A DNA stretch of 26,766 bases from Fidelibacterota bacterium UBA2125 (GTDB lineage Bacteria > Fidelibacterota > Marinisomatia > Marinisomatales > S15-B10): positions 1 to 26,766 of the forward strand of contig DCXX01000041.1 of NCBI GenBank assembly GCA_002329125.1. The letters run 5' to 3'. The notes under the pieces were generated by a model, which made no database searches, was not told the origin of the DNA, and saw only the letters and a program-made list of their open reading frames with translations. The translations under genes were made by a program, and so were the position numbers. This document shows positions 15,802-22,694 of this stretch, piece by piece. Numbering within the stretch: the first letter of the stretch is position 1; every line of letters starts with the position of its first letter.

Positions 15802-15838
15802 GGGTAATTTACTGTTTAGGAGCGCAGCCCGATCTCAT

Positions 15839-16825
15839 CTACCGCGTCCTTTGGACGTTGTAGAGACAAAGATCTATCATGGATCTTTTATATGGTGAAT
15901 CGGGAAAAGGTGATAGTGCGGAAACAGCCTGATCAGAAAATTCTTGAAGCTTCTTTTTTGCGTAATCAAATCCCCCGTGTTCAAATACAATCTCTTTCAG
16001 TTGGTTCACATCTCTCCTTTTTGCACCATTTGATAGTGTCTTGCGTAATTGTCGTCGTTCAACAGTTGAAAGAGATGACGACATGGTATGAATGATAGGC
16101 AACGTAATTATATTCTTGGACACATCTGCATTGGTATCCTTTCCGGTGTCCTTAGTGGCCCCGAGGATATCAAAAAGATCGTCTTTAATTTGAAAGGCCA
16201 TTCCCAGTTTTTCTCCATAGTCTTTTGCCGCAGTCATGTGGTTTTTATCTTTTGATGTGGTAATGACACCAAGTTCACAACAGGTGGCGATAAGTGAGGC
16301 GGTTTTATCTTTTACCATCTTGAAATATATCTCTTCGGACATGGATTTTTTAAAGCTACGTTCGATCTGAAGCATCTCTCCTGAACTTAGGCGTTTAGCC
16401 GTATCCGAAATGAGATCCAGTGCATCGAAATCCCTCAAGTGGATCAGGTTTGTGAGAACCTGGCTCAGAACGAAATCGCCCATAATGATGGCTGTTTTAT
16501 TCCGCCAAATTTTATTTATTGTAGGAAAACCGCGCCGTTCATTGGCTTCATCCACAACATCATCATGCATAAGTGTAGCAAGATGAAGTAGCTCAACCAT
16601 GGCTGCCGCTTTATAGCTGTTAAGTGTCGGACCCCCACTCACTCGCGCTGACAGAATAGTGAGAACAGGCCGAATGGCCTTCCCTTTATGCCTCAATAGA
16701 TAGCGGGCGATGATATTGATGAGACGAACCTCAGACTTTAATGCAAGTTCAAACTCATCCTGGAAAACTTTCAGATCTTCCACTATGGGTTCAATGATTT
16801 TTTTCAGTTCAGCAGTTTCAGTCAT
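15839..16825 (-). CDS. ispB: Long-chain all-trans polyprenyl diphosphate synthase
   Basis: Cytosolic prenyltransferase (328 residues) that condenses isopentenyl diphosphate onto an allylic primer to make the side chain of a quinone or related lipid. Both aspartate-rich metal sites are intact: DDVVD (88-92) and DDLFD (215-219). GKAIRP (48-53) holds the lysine and arginine that bind diphosphate. The fifth residue before the first site is Ala83, a small residue, which in this family permits long products rather than C15 or C20. The product length is otherwise unknown. The ATG at 16825 lies six bases after a TAAATT box and 34 bases after tatC. A reductase of isoprenoid chains is encoded elsewhere in this window (25507-26688). 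Confidence 0.9.
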   Translation of the reverse strand: MTETAELKKIIEPIVEDLKVFQDEFELALKSEVRLINIIARYLLRHKGKAIRPVLTILSARVSGGPTLNSYKAAAMVELLHLATLMHDDVVDEANERRGFPTINKIWRNKTAIIMGDFVLSQVLTNLIHLRDFDALDLISDTAKRLSSGEMLQIERSFKKSMSEEIYFKMVKDKTASLIATCCELGVITTSKDKNHMTAAKDYGEKLGMAFQIKDDLFDILGATKDTGKDTNADVSKNIITLPIIHTMSSSLSTVERRQLRKTLSNGAKRRDVNQLKEIVFEHGGFDYAKKKLQEFSDQAVSALSPFPDSPYKRSMIDLCLYNVQRTR

Positions 16826-16859
16826 TGGTAAAATTTACTGTATGCGTTACTGTTCCGCA

Positions 16860-17579
16860 CTAAAACTTCTTGGCGAAGATGTGTGAAATACCAATACTAA
16901 TCTCATAAAGTACCATGAGGGGAGCCGACATCATCAAAAGGCTAACTGGGTCCGGCGGGGTTAACAGAGAGGAGAGAATTAGAATGGTGATCAAAGAGTG
17001 ACGGCGGTATTGACGCATAAAGGCTGGCGTAAGAAGTCCTATGGCTGATAGGATTAATACAATCACCGGCAGTTCAAACAGTAAACCGGCAGAAACAAGA
17101 ATCCAGAGAATGTAGTTGAAATAGTAGTTGATGGAAAAATTGTTTGCGACGTCAACGTATCCCATTCCTGTGAAAAAATTGAGCGAGAAAGGGATAACCA
17201 CATAGTAGGCAAACAGGACACCAATTATAAAAGCGATGAAGGAAAAAAGGATCACTGGAAAAGCGTATCTTCGTTCATTAGTAAGCATACCCGGCGCAAC
17301 AAATTTCCAGAACTGGTACGTAATGACAGGAATAGCCAGAATGATCCCCCCAACGAAGGCAATCCCCCATTTAATCATGAACATTCCGTGTACTTTCAAT
17401 ACCTGAAGATCGGGTGGGTTCTCCAGAGAGGTGGCCGGTTTCAAAAGAATCCTGAAGATAGGATCGATGAAGAGAAAAACAAGTCCAGCTCCTAATACAA
17501 CAGCCATCAAAGATTTGATTATCCGCCACCTGAGTTCCTCTAGATGGTCAAGAAAAGGCATTTCTGTCTGATCAATCAT
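16860..17579 (-). CDS. tatC: Sec-independent translocase protein TatC
   Basis: Inner-membrane receptor of the twin-arginine system, which exports folded proteins (239 residues, usual length). The cytoplasmic N-terminal motif FLDHLEELRWRI (9-20) binds the twin-arginine signal. Six hydrophobic segments are visible, with the conserved LLFELPV stretch (166-172, Glu169) in the usual place. The ATG overlaps the meaB stop by eight bases. No tatA or tatB lies in the window, so they must be elsewhere. Nothing is truncated. Confidence 0.96.
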   Translation of the reverse strand: MIDQTEMPFLDHLEELRWRIIKSLMAVVLGAGLVFLFIDPIFRILLKPATSLENPPDLQVLKVHGMFMIKWGIAFVGGIILAIPVITYQFWKFVAPGMLTNERRYAFPVILFSFIAFIIGVLFAYYVVIPFSLNFFTGMGYVDVANNFSINYYFNYILWILVSAGLLFELPVIVLILSAIGLLTPAFMRQYRRHSLITILILSSLLTPPDPVSLLMMSAPLMVLYEISIGISHIFAKKF

Positions 17580-18522
17580 GGTTCAATTTAAGTGAATTGA
17601 TGAGATAGCGCGCTGCTGAATAGGGAGATTGACCATTTGCAAATTGCAATAATATTTCTGAATCAAAGTCTAATTCCGGCTGGCTATTCCAAAACCGTTG
17701 AACAAGCTCATCCCGAACGGCACCCCTAACACGGTTAAGGTACTGTTTTTCACGACGTTTTTCCAGTGTGCCAGATTTTTGAAGCTGTAAAATGAGATTT
17801 AACGATTTTTTGTAAACATCAGCCACGCCTTCTCCTGATGATGCGGTAGTAAGAATAATTTCAGGCGTGAATTCCCGGCTTTCAACTGAATCTTTGAGGT
17901 AGTCAGATAAAAGTTCGGCCGCTCGCCCAGCCCCGTCCCTGTCCGACTTATTCACAACAAAAAGATCGCCCACTTCAATGGGGCCCGCTTTCATGAATTG
18001 CACCTCATCCCCTGCTTCTGGCACCAAAACAACAACTGTGATATCGGCATTTTTTATGATCTCTGTCTCGGCCTGTCCAACACCTATTGTTTCAAATATG
18101 ATTATCTCTTTCCCTGTGCATGATAGAATGTCTCCCATAAGATGGGATTTGCGGGCAAGCCCTCCTGTCATCCCACGACTTCCCATGCTTCTCAAATAAA
18201 CGCCAGTGTCCAGTGCATGTTGATTCATCCTGATGCGATCACCCAGAAGTGCCCCACCGGAAAAAGGGCTGGTGGGATCTACGGAAACTACACCAACAGT
18301 CTTTTCATTCTTCCGGAAGAGCTCTATCAGTTTGTCAATGAGTGTGCTCTTTCCAGCACCCGGTGGGCCTGTTATTCCAATGCGAATAGAATTCAGTGAA
18401 TGAGAATAGAGTTCCTCAATGAGGGTTTCATCGGTCTGACTATCGTTTTCAACAGCAGACATGAGTCTTGAAATAGCCTTAACATCATTCTCTTGAAGAC
18501 TCTCTATAACTGTCTTAGTCAT
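17572..18522 (-). CDS. meaB: MeaB/ArgK G-protein chaperone of B12-dependent mutases
   Basis: G3E-family GTPase (316 residues) that gates cobalamin loading and protects methylmalonyl-CoA mutase (or a related acyl-CoA mutase). Visible are Walker A GPPGAGKS (52-59), VDPTSPFSGGALLGDR (81-96), FETIGVGQAE (143-152, Walker B/switch region) and NKSD (191-194, guanine specificity). A short N-terminal helical region and a C-terminal dimerisation part flank the GTPase core. No mutase or epimerase gene is in the window, so the partner must be encoded elsewhere. It begins the envelope block behind a TATAAT box, with no Shine-Dalgarno. The operon link to tatC (eight-base overlap) is tight but functionally unexplained. 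Confidence 0.93.
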   Translation of the reverse strand: MTKTVIESLQENDVKAISRLMSAVENDSQTDETLIEELYSHSLNSIRIGITGPPGAGKSTLIDKLIELFRKNEKTVGVVSVDPTSPFSGGALLGDRIRMNQHALDTGVYLRSMGSRGMTGGLARKSHLMGDILSCTGKEIIIFETIGVGQAETEIIKNADITVVVLVPEAGDEVQFMKAGPIEVGDLFVVNKSDRDGAGRAAELLSDYLKDSVESREFTPEIILTTASSGEGVADVYKKSLNLILQLQKSGTLEKRREKQYLNRVRGAVRDELVQRFWNSQPELDFDSEILLQFANGQSPYSAARYLINSLKLNHD

Positions 18523-18553
18523 GATAAATAAAAAAAATGGAGTTTGAGCCGAT

Positions 18554-18559
18554 ATTATA
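18554..18559 (-). promoter_or_regulatory. -10 box of a promoter for the meaB-to-pgsA block
   Basis: A perfect TATAAT on the minus strand (18559-18554) lies just after the stop of the CRP-family gene and 31 bases before the meaB ATG. The -35 region 17 bases upstream (TTTTAT) is weak, which suggests either an activated promoter or a minor internal one. Confidence 0.45.
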
Positions 18560-18572
18560 GCCCAAGAGGAGT

Positions 18573-19253
18573 TTACATAAAAGCATTCCTGAATTTTGTA
18601 TAATCAAGAATAGATAATGTATGGGCTTTCCTTGATATTAAACTTTTGTCCTCAAGGAGTTTGAGCATACGTGAGACGGTTTCACGGGACGTTCCGGCCA
18701 TATTTGCAATATCTTGCTGGTAGGGAAGTTTGGCTATCCGGACCACGCCTTTATGGATTGTTCCCAACTCTTCAGCGAGTCGCAGGATGGTTATACCAAT
18801 TCTCTGCTCTGCATCACTCAGAGCAAAGCTTTCAATTTGTTGATCACTTTTACGTATACGAATTGCAAGCTCTGCTAACAATGAAACAGCAATTTTGGGA
18901 AACTTTTCAAGAACCTGAAGAAAATCATGGCGCTTCAAAATGAGCACATGACATCCGGTTTGAGCTATGGCGTTCGCGGAACGCGTTTGGCCATCCAACA
19001 AAGACATTTCACCAAAAAATTCTCCTTCGCCCAATATTGCAAGAATTACTTCTCTTCCATCTTCACTTACCCGCGTAATCTTGATACTACCTTTATTGAT
19101 GATAAATAAAGTATCACCGAATTCGTCCTCCATTAGAATAATATCATTCTTTTCATACTTTCGAATGGACATTCTTGAATGGAGTTCCTCAAGATCAGTA
19201 AATTGAAGATCAGAAAAAATTGGAACTGAGGAAAGGAGTTCTATTTCACTCAT
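18573..19253 (-). CDS. CRP/FNR-family transcriptional regulator
   Basis: 226-residue DNA-binding regulator. The N-terminal cyclic-nucleotide-type beta-barrel (about 10-110) has INKGSIKITRVSEDGREV and FGEMSLLDGQTRSANA (80-95). Gly81, Glu82, Arg91 and Ser92 match the cAMP phosphate-binding pattern of CRP, so cAMP or another cyclic nucleotide is a plausible ligand. There is no N-terminal cysteine cluster as in FNR. A long dimerisation helix (about 110-140) follows, then a winged helix (about 150-220) whose recognition part is LPYQQDIANMAGTSRETVSRML (177-198). The gene is divergent from rpsT and upstream of meaB. A TTGAAA...TAGTTT pair very near the ATG may be its promoter. Targets are unknown. 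Confidence 0.9.
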   Translation of the reverse strand: MSEIELLSSVPIFSDLQFTDLEELHSRMSIRKYEKNDIILMEDEFGDTLFIINKGSIKITRVSEDGREVILAILGEGEFFGEMSLLDGQTRSANAIAQTGCHVLILKRHDFLQVLEKFPKIAVSLLAELAIRIRKSDQQIESFALSDAEQRIGITILRLAEELGTIHKGVVRIAKLPYQQDIANMAGTSRETVSRMLKLLEDKSLISRKAHTLSILDYTKFRNAFM

Positions 19254-19259
19254 CTATTG

Positions 19260-19287
19260 AAACTAGCGTTCAGGAAAAGACTTTCAA
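19260..19287 (-). promoter_or_regulatory. Possible promoter of the CRP-family gene
   Basis: On the minus strand TTGAAA (19287-19282, 5 of 6), a 16-base spacer and TAGTTT (19265-19260) end six bases before the ATG. If used, transcription would start at or next to the start codon. The -10 match is poor. Confidence 0.3.
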
Positions 19288-19332
19288 AATAAATTCCCGG
19301 TAAGAGAATTAGGTTCTTCATTCCAATGCACA

Positions 19333-19340
19333 TAAATTTG
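19333..19340 (+). promoter_or_regulatory. Probable -10 element of the rpsT promoter
   Basis: TAAATTTG on the plus strand fits the TAnnTTTG -7 element known from Bacteroidota and shares TAAATT with the uvrB and hutH promoters. It would give an rpsT leader of about 35 bases. I see no clear -35 at the right distance. Confidence 0.4.
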
Positions 19341-19382
19341 CGGCCGTTGTTTAGGGACACTGAAAACAGATTGTGAGAAAAA

Positions 19383-19640
19383 ATGAGTAGCAGAACAAAG
19401 TCTGTCATAAAACGTCAGCGACAGCAAACAAAAAACTACGACCGTAATCTTCATTACAAGTCTAAAATGAAATCGATTGTTAAGAAAGTAATGTCCTCTC
19501 AGGACAAAAATGAAGCTGAAACGCTCTATAGAGAAGCTGTATCCATCATTGACAACCTGACATCAAAAAAGATACTCCACAGGAACACAGCTGCCAGACG
19601 TAAGTCATCGCTGACAAAACACGTTAATTCCCTTTCTTAG
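19383..19640 (+). CDS. rpsT: 30S ribosomal protein S20
   Basis: 85-residue basic protein that binds 16S rRNA in the body of the small subunit. The family pattern is clear: a Lys/Arg-rich first helix (SVIKRQRQQTKNYDRNLHYKSKMKS, residues 7-31), a middle acidic helix (NEAETLYREAVSIIDNL) and the conserved end KILHRNTAARRKSSLTKHV. Normal length. It is the only complete plus-strand gene I trust in the window, divergent from the CRP-family gene (129-base gap) and convergent with guaB (21-base gap). The ribosome site is weak (only GTGAG before the ATG). Confidence 0.96.
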   Translation: MSSRTKSVIKRQRQQTKNYDRNLHYKSKMKSIVKKVMSSQDKNEAETLYREAVSIIDNLTSKKILHRNTAARRKSSLTKHVNSLS

Positions 19641-19660
19641 AATAACGAAAGCTTCTGTTT

Positions 19661-19688
19661 CCTAACTGTCTTTTAGCTGATAGTTAGG
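19661..19688. terminator. Hairpin between convergent rpsT and guaB
   Basis: CCTAACT (19661-19667) and AGTTAGG (19682-19688) pair perfectly; one G-U and two further pairs give a ten-pair stem and a loop of about eight bases. It lies 20 bases after the rpsT stop and covers the last codons and stop of guaB, a place where a shared two-way terminator would sit. No T-run follows on either side, so the terminator role is tentative. Confidence 0.4.
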
Positions 19689-21131
19689 TGCATCCTTTAC
19701 GATCCTTAGATCATGGGGATGACCTTCCGAATAGGACGCTGAAGAAATTTTTATAAACTCAGCCTCCGTCATGAATGTCTTGATATCCTTTGCACCACAG
19801 TATCCCATGCTGGCACGAAGGCCACCAACAAGCTGATAGATAATAGAACTTAAACCGCCTTTATATGGAACCAGCCCCTCCACACCCTCAGGAACCAGCT
19901 TAATCCCGGATTCTCCTTCTTGAAAATACCTATCAGCACTACCTTCTCTCATTGGACCAAGCGATCCCATTCCACGAAAGGACTTAAATTGACGGCCATC
20001 ATGAAGAATCACTTCGCCGGGACTTTCATCCAATCCTGCAAGCAAATTACCAAGCATAACGCAGTCAGAGCCAGCTGCTATGGCCTTAGCCATATCTCCC
20101 GAGAAACGGATACCACCATCAGAAATGACAGGTATGCCGCTTTTGGCAGCGGCCTCTACAGCATCCACTATAGCCGTAAATTGAGGAACACCGATGCCAC
20201 TGACAACTCGGGTGGTACAGCTTGCCCCGGCACCGATGCCAACTTTTACACTGTCGGCTCCCGCGTCAATAAGAGCGCTTGTGCCGTCGCCAGTTGCAAC
20301 ATTGCCAGCAATGAGCGGAACATTACTGTATTTTGCTTTAACTTCGTCCACAGCGTCCAACACGCCCTGGGAATGACCATGGGCGGAATCAATCACAATT
20401 ACATCAACGCCAGCATCAGTAAGTCCCGAAACCCTATCATCTAGATCATCTGCAGCACCTACTGCGGCAGCAACCAAAAGTCTGCCGTGGATATCCAGTG
20501 AAGCATCAGGATATTTCTCCTTCATCAATATATCTCGCACCGTCACCATCCCGGCTAACTTCTTTTCAACATCCATCAAAAGAAGTTTCTCGATTCTGTA
20601 TTTCTGGAGAATATCTTTAGCTGACTCAAGTGTGGTACCGATCTCAGCTGTTATTAACTCTTTTGTCATAACATCAGAAACGGGCTGATCAAGGTTGGAT
20701 TCGAACCGAATATCACGCTCGGTAAGAATGCCTTGGATATTATCAGAATCATCAAGGACGGGAAGGCCAGATATCTCATGGTGCTTCATTATGGCAATGG
20801 CGTCCTTCAATGTCTTATCCTGGGAAATAGTGACGGGATCTAAAATAATACCGCTCTCGGCCCGCTTCACTTTAGTTACCTCTTTAATCTGCCGCTCGAT
20901 AGACATATTCTTGTGAATAACACCCACACCTCCCTCCCGCGCCAGCGCGATGGCCATATTACTCTCAGTAACTGTATCCATGGCAGCACTGAGGATTGGG
21001 ATGTTGAGTCTAATAGACTTGGTAAGTCGCGCAGAAACATCAACTTCCCTGGGAAGGACTTTTGAATGCTTCGGTACAAGAAGTACATCATCGAAGGTGA
21101 AAGACTCTTTGAAATTTGTGTTTCTGACCAT
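19662..21131 (-). CDS. guaB: Inosine-5'-monophosphate dehydrogenase
   Basis: Cytosolic enzyme that oxidises IMP to XMP with NAD, the rate-setting step to GMP (489 residues, normal length). The TIM-barrel catalytic domain is split by two CBS repeats (about 95-205, each ending in the V-x-D/ERD pattern), which sense adenine or guanine nucleotides. The catalytic loop is GAGASCTTR (300-308) with Cys305. The IMP-binding stretch ISDGGIRFSGD and the MGSLGPMREGS flap region are present. ATG at 21131 lies two bases after the hutH stop, so guaB is probably cotranscribed with hutH. No guaA is in view. Confidence 0.97.
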   Translation of the reverse strand: MVRNTNFKESFTFDDVLLVPKHSKVLPREVDVSARLTKSIRLNIPILSAAMDTVTESNMAIALAREGGVGVIHKNMSIERQIKEVTKVKRAESGIILDPVTISQDKTLKDAIAIMKHHEISGLPVLDDSDNIQGILTERDIRFESNLDQPVSDVMTKELITAEIGTTLESAKDILQKYRIEKLLLMDVEKKLAGMVTVRDILMKEKYPDASLDIHGRLLVAAAVGAADDLDDRVSGLTDAGVDVIVIDSAHGHSQGVLDAVDEVKAKYSNVPLIAGNVATGDGTSALIDAGADSVKVGIGAGASCTTRVVSGIGVPQFTAIVDAVEAAAKSGIPVISDGGIRFSGDMAKAIAAGSDCVMLGNLLAGLDESPGEVILHDGRQFKSFRGMGSLGPMREGSADRYFQEGESGIKLVPEGVEGLVPYKGGLSSIIYQLVGGLRASMGYCGAKDIKTFMTEAEFIKISSASYSEGHPHDLRIVKDAPNYQLKDS

Positions 21132-21133
21132 TT

Positions 21134-22654
21134 TCAGTTCAATTTTATCATTGAATTTACTGCTGATATTATCTTCTCACTCTGAATCAATTCAACAGCT
21201 TTGGCAATTTCTGGAGATAAAACCCGGTCACGACTGTTGAAAGGAATAACATGGCGCACTGTATCACGAATTGTTTTCGTTACAGGAGAAGACTTCAGTG
21301 GGCGACGGAGATCTAACAAATGTGTGGCCACCAACAACTCAATGGCCAAAATGTTTTCCAAATGGTCAATAATATTCAAAAGCTTTCGACCAGCAATAGG
21401 AGCCATAGAAACAAAATCTTCTTGTCCATTTTCAGTAGTAATTGAATCGACGGAAGCGGGAAAAGCCAATGTTTTGTTCTCAGATGCCAGGGCCGCAGCT
21501 GTGATCTGTGCCATCATGTACCCTGATTCTACTCCGGGTGAACCGGCAAGAAATGGCTGAACTCCCATATTTTCACCTTCCATCATTTTGTAAATGCGCC
21601 TTTCGGATATTCCCCCCAGTTCAACAGCAGAAATGGACAGCATATCCGCTGCCTGCCCCACCGGTTCGGCATGGAAGTGCCCGGAGTTGAACACGCTTTT
21701 AGATCCCGGAATCACAAGTGGATTATCACTCACACTGTTAATCTCATTGTCTATGATACGCCTGACCGATTCAAATGTCTCCCGACATGCACCGTGAACA
21801 TGAGGAATACAGCGAAAACTGTAGGGATCCTGGACGCGGTCGCAATTCTTGTGAGATTTGACAATATCACTTTTGTTCAAAATGTTCCAGACATTCTTCG
21901 CCGATTGAATTTGGCCGGGGTGCTTTTTCAGCCTATGTAAAATTGGATTGAACATATTTCGGGAGCTGAGGGTCGCCTCCACTGAAATTGCCGAAACCAG
22001 ATCGGCCGTTATGAGAAGATTTCGCATTCTTATTAATCCGTTAACCGCCAATGCAGTTGAAACTTGCGTGCCATTTAAGAGCGCCAGTCCTTCTTTTGCC
22101 TTAAGAATCAAAGGATTCAATCCAGTTTTTTTATAGGCGTTGGAAGAAGAAATGGGACGATCATTGAAAAGGACTTCCCCTTCGCCGATAAGAGCCAGAG
22201 TCATATGTGACAACGGTGCAAGATCACCGCTGGCGCCGACAGATCCCTTGGAAGGAATTACAGGCAACATATCATGATTGATGAAATCCCTCAACAGGGC
22301 AACTACATCCCACCGCACACCGCTATATCCTTGACAAAAATTGATCAGCTTCAAGAAAAGAATAGCCCGGGTCACATCCGGTCCGAACGGCTTCCCAACA
22401 CCAGCACTGTGGCTCCGAACCAGATTAAGCTGGAGCTGCATTTGATCCTTTTCATCAATATGTTTTTGACTGAGTGCACCGAAACCAGTATTAACGCCAT
22501 AAATAGTCTTTCCTGAACGGATCTGATCTTCTAACACTCTCCTAGATAGCTGAATTGAAGATTTTACCTCACGTGTTACTCGAACCTTTTGGGGGCCTGT
22601 TACAAAAGGTTTCAGATCCTCAAAAGTGTACTCTTGTCCTGATACTGTGATCAT
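21134..22654 (-). CDS. hutH: Histidine ammonia-lyase
   Basis: 506-residue MIO enzyme that removes ammonia from histidine to form urocanate. The Ala-Ser-Gly that cyclises into the MIO cofactor is at 141-143 (VGASGDLAPL). The catalytic tyrosine is Tyr52 (IYGVNTGFG). The substrate-selector pair is Ser81-His82 (VRSHSAG), the form expected for histidine rather than Phe- or Leu-containing PAL or TAL types. The rest (FHAEPVGQAADMLS, GENMGVQPFL) is typical. The ATG follows a promoter by ten bases, with no Shine-Dalgarno. No hutU, hutI or hutG is in the window; it is paired with guaB instead. Confidence 0.92.
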   Translation of the reverse strand: MITVSGQEYTFEDLKPFVTGPQKVRVTREVKSSIQLSRRVLEDQIRSGKTIYGVNTGFGALSQKHIDEKDQMQLQLNLVRSHSAGVGKPFGPDVTRAILFLKLINFCQGYSGVRWDVVALLRDFINHDMLPVIPSKGSVGASGDLAPLSHMTLALIGEGEVLFNDRPISSSNAYKKTGLNPLILKAKEGLALLNGTQVSTALAVNGLIRMRNLLITADLVSAISVEATLSSRNMFNPILHRLKKHPGQIQSAKNVWNILNKSDIVKSHKNCDRVQDPYSFRCIPHVHGACRETFESVRRIIDNEINSVSDNPLVIPGSKSVFNSGHFHAEPVGQAADMLSISAVELGGISERRIYKMMEGENMGVQPFLAGSPGVESGYMMAQITAAALASENKTLAFPASVDSITTENGQEDFVSMAPIAGRKLLNIIDHLENILAIELLVATHLLDLRRPLKSSPVTKTIRDTVRHVIPFNSRDRVLSPEIAKAVELIQSEKIISAVNSMIKLN

Positions 22655-22664
22655 GAGAATAGGG

Positions 22665-22694
22665 AATTTAGCCTGTAGTTCAGATTTTAATCAA
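22665..22694 (-). promoter_or_regulatory. Promoter of hutH-guaB, very close to the start codon
   Basis: On the minus strand TTGATT (22694-22689), an 18-base spacer and TAAATT (22670-22665) precede the hutH ATG by exactly ten bases, the same -10 sequence and distance as at uvrB. The -35 overlaps the stop codon of the DinG-like gene. Confidence 0.55.

Noticed and set aside
19371..19390. TGTGA near rpsT as a CRP binding site
   Set aside because: The second half (TCACA) is absent at the required six-base spacing.
19920..20444. A 174-codon open frame on the plus strand
   Set aside because: It lies entirely antisense to guaB, which has full-length conserved sequence. The translated product has no domain and looks like reverse-strand noise.
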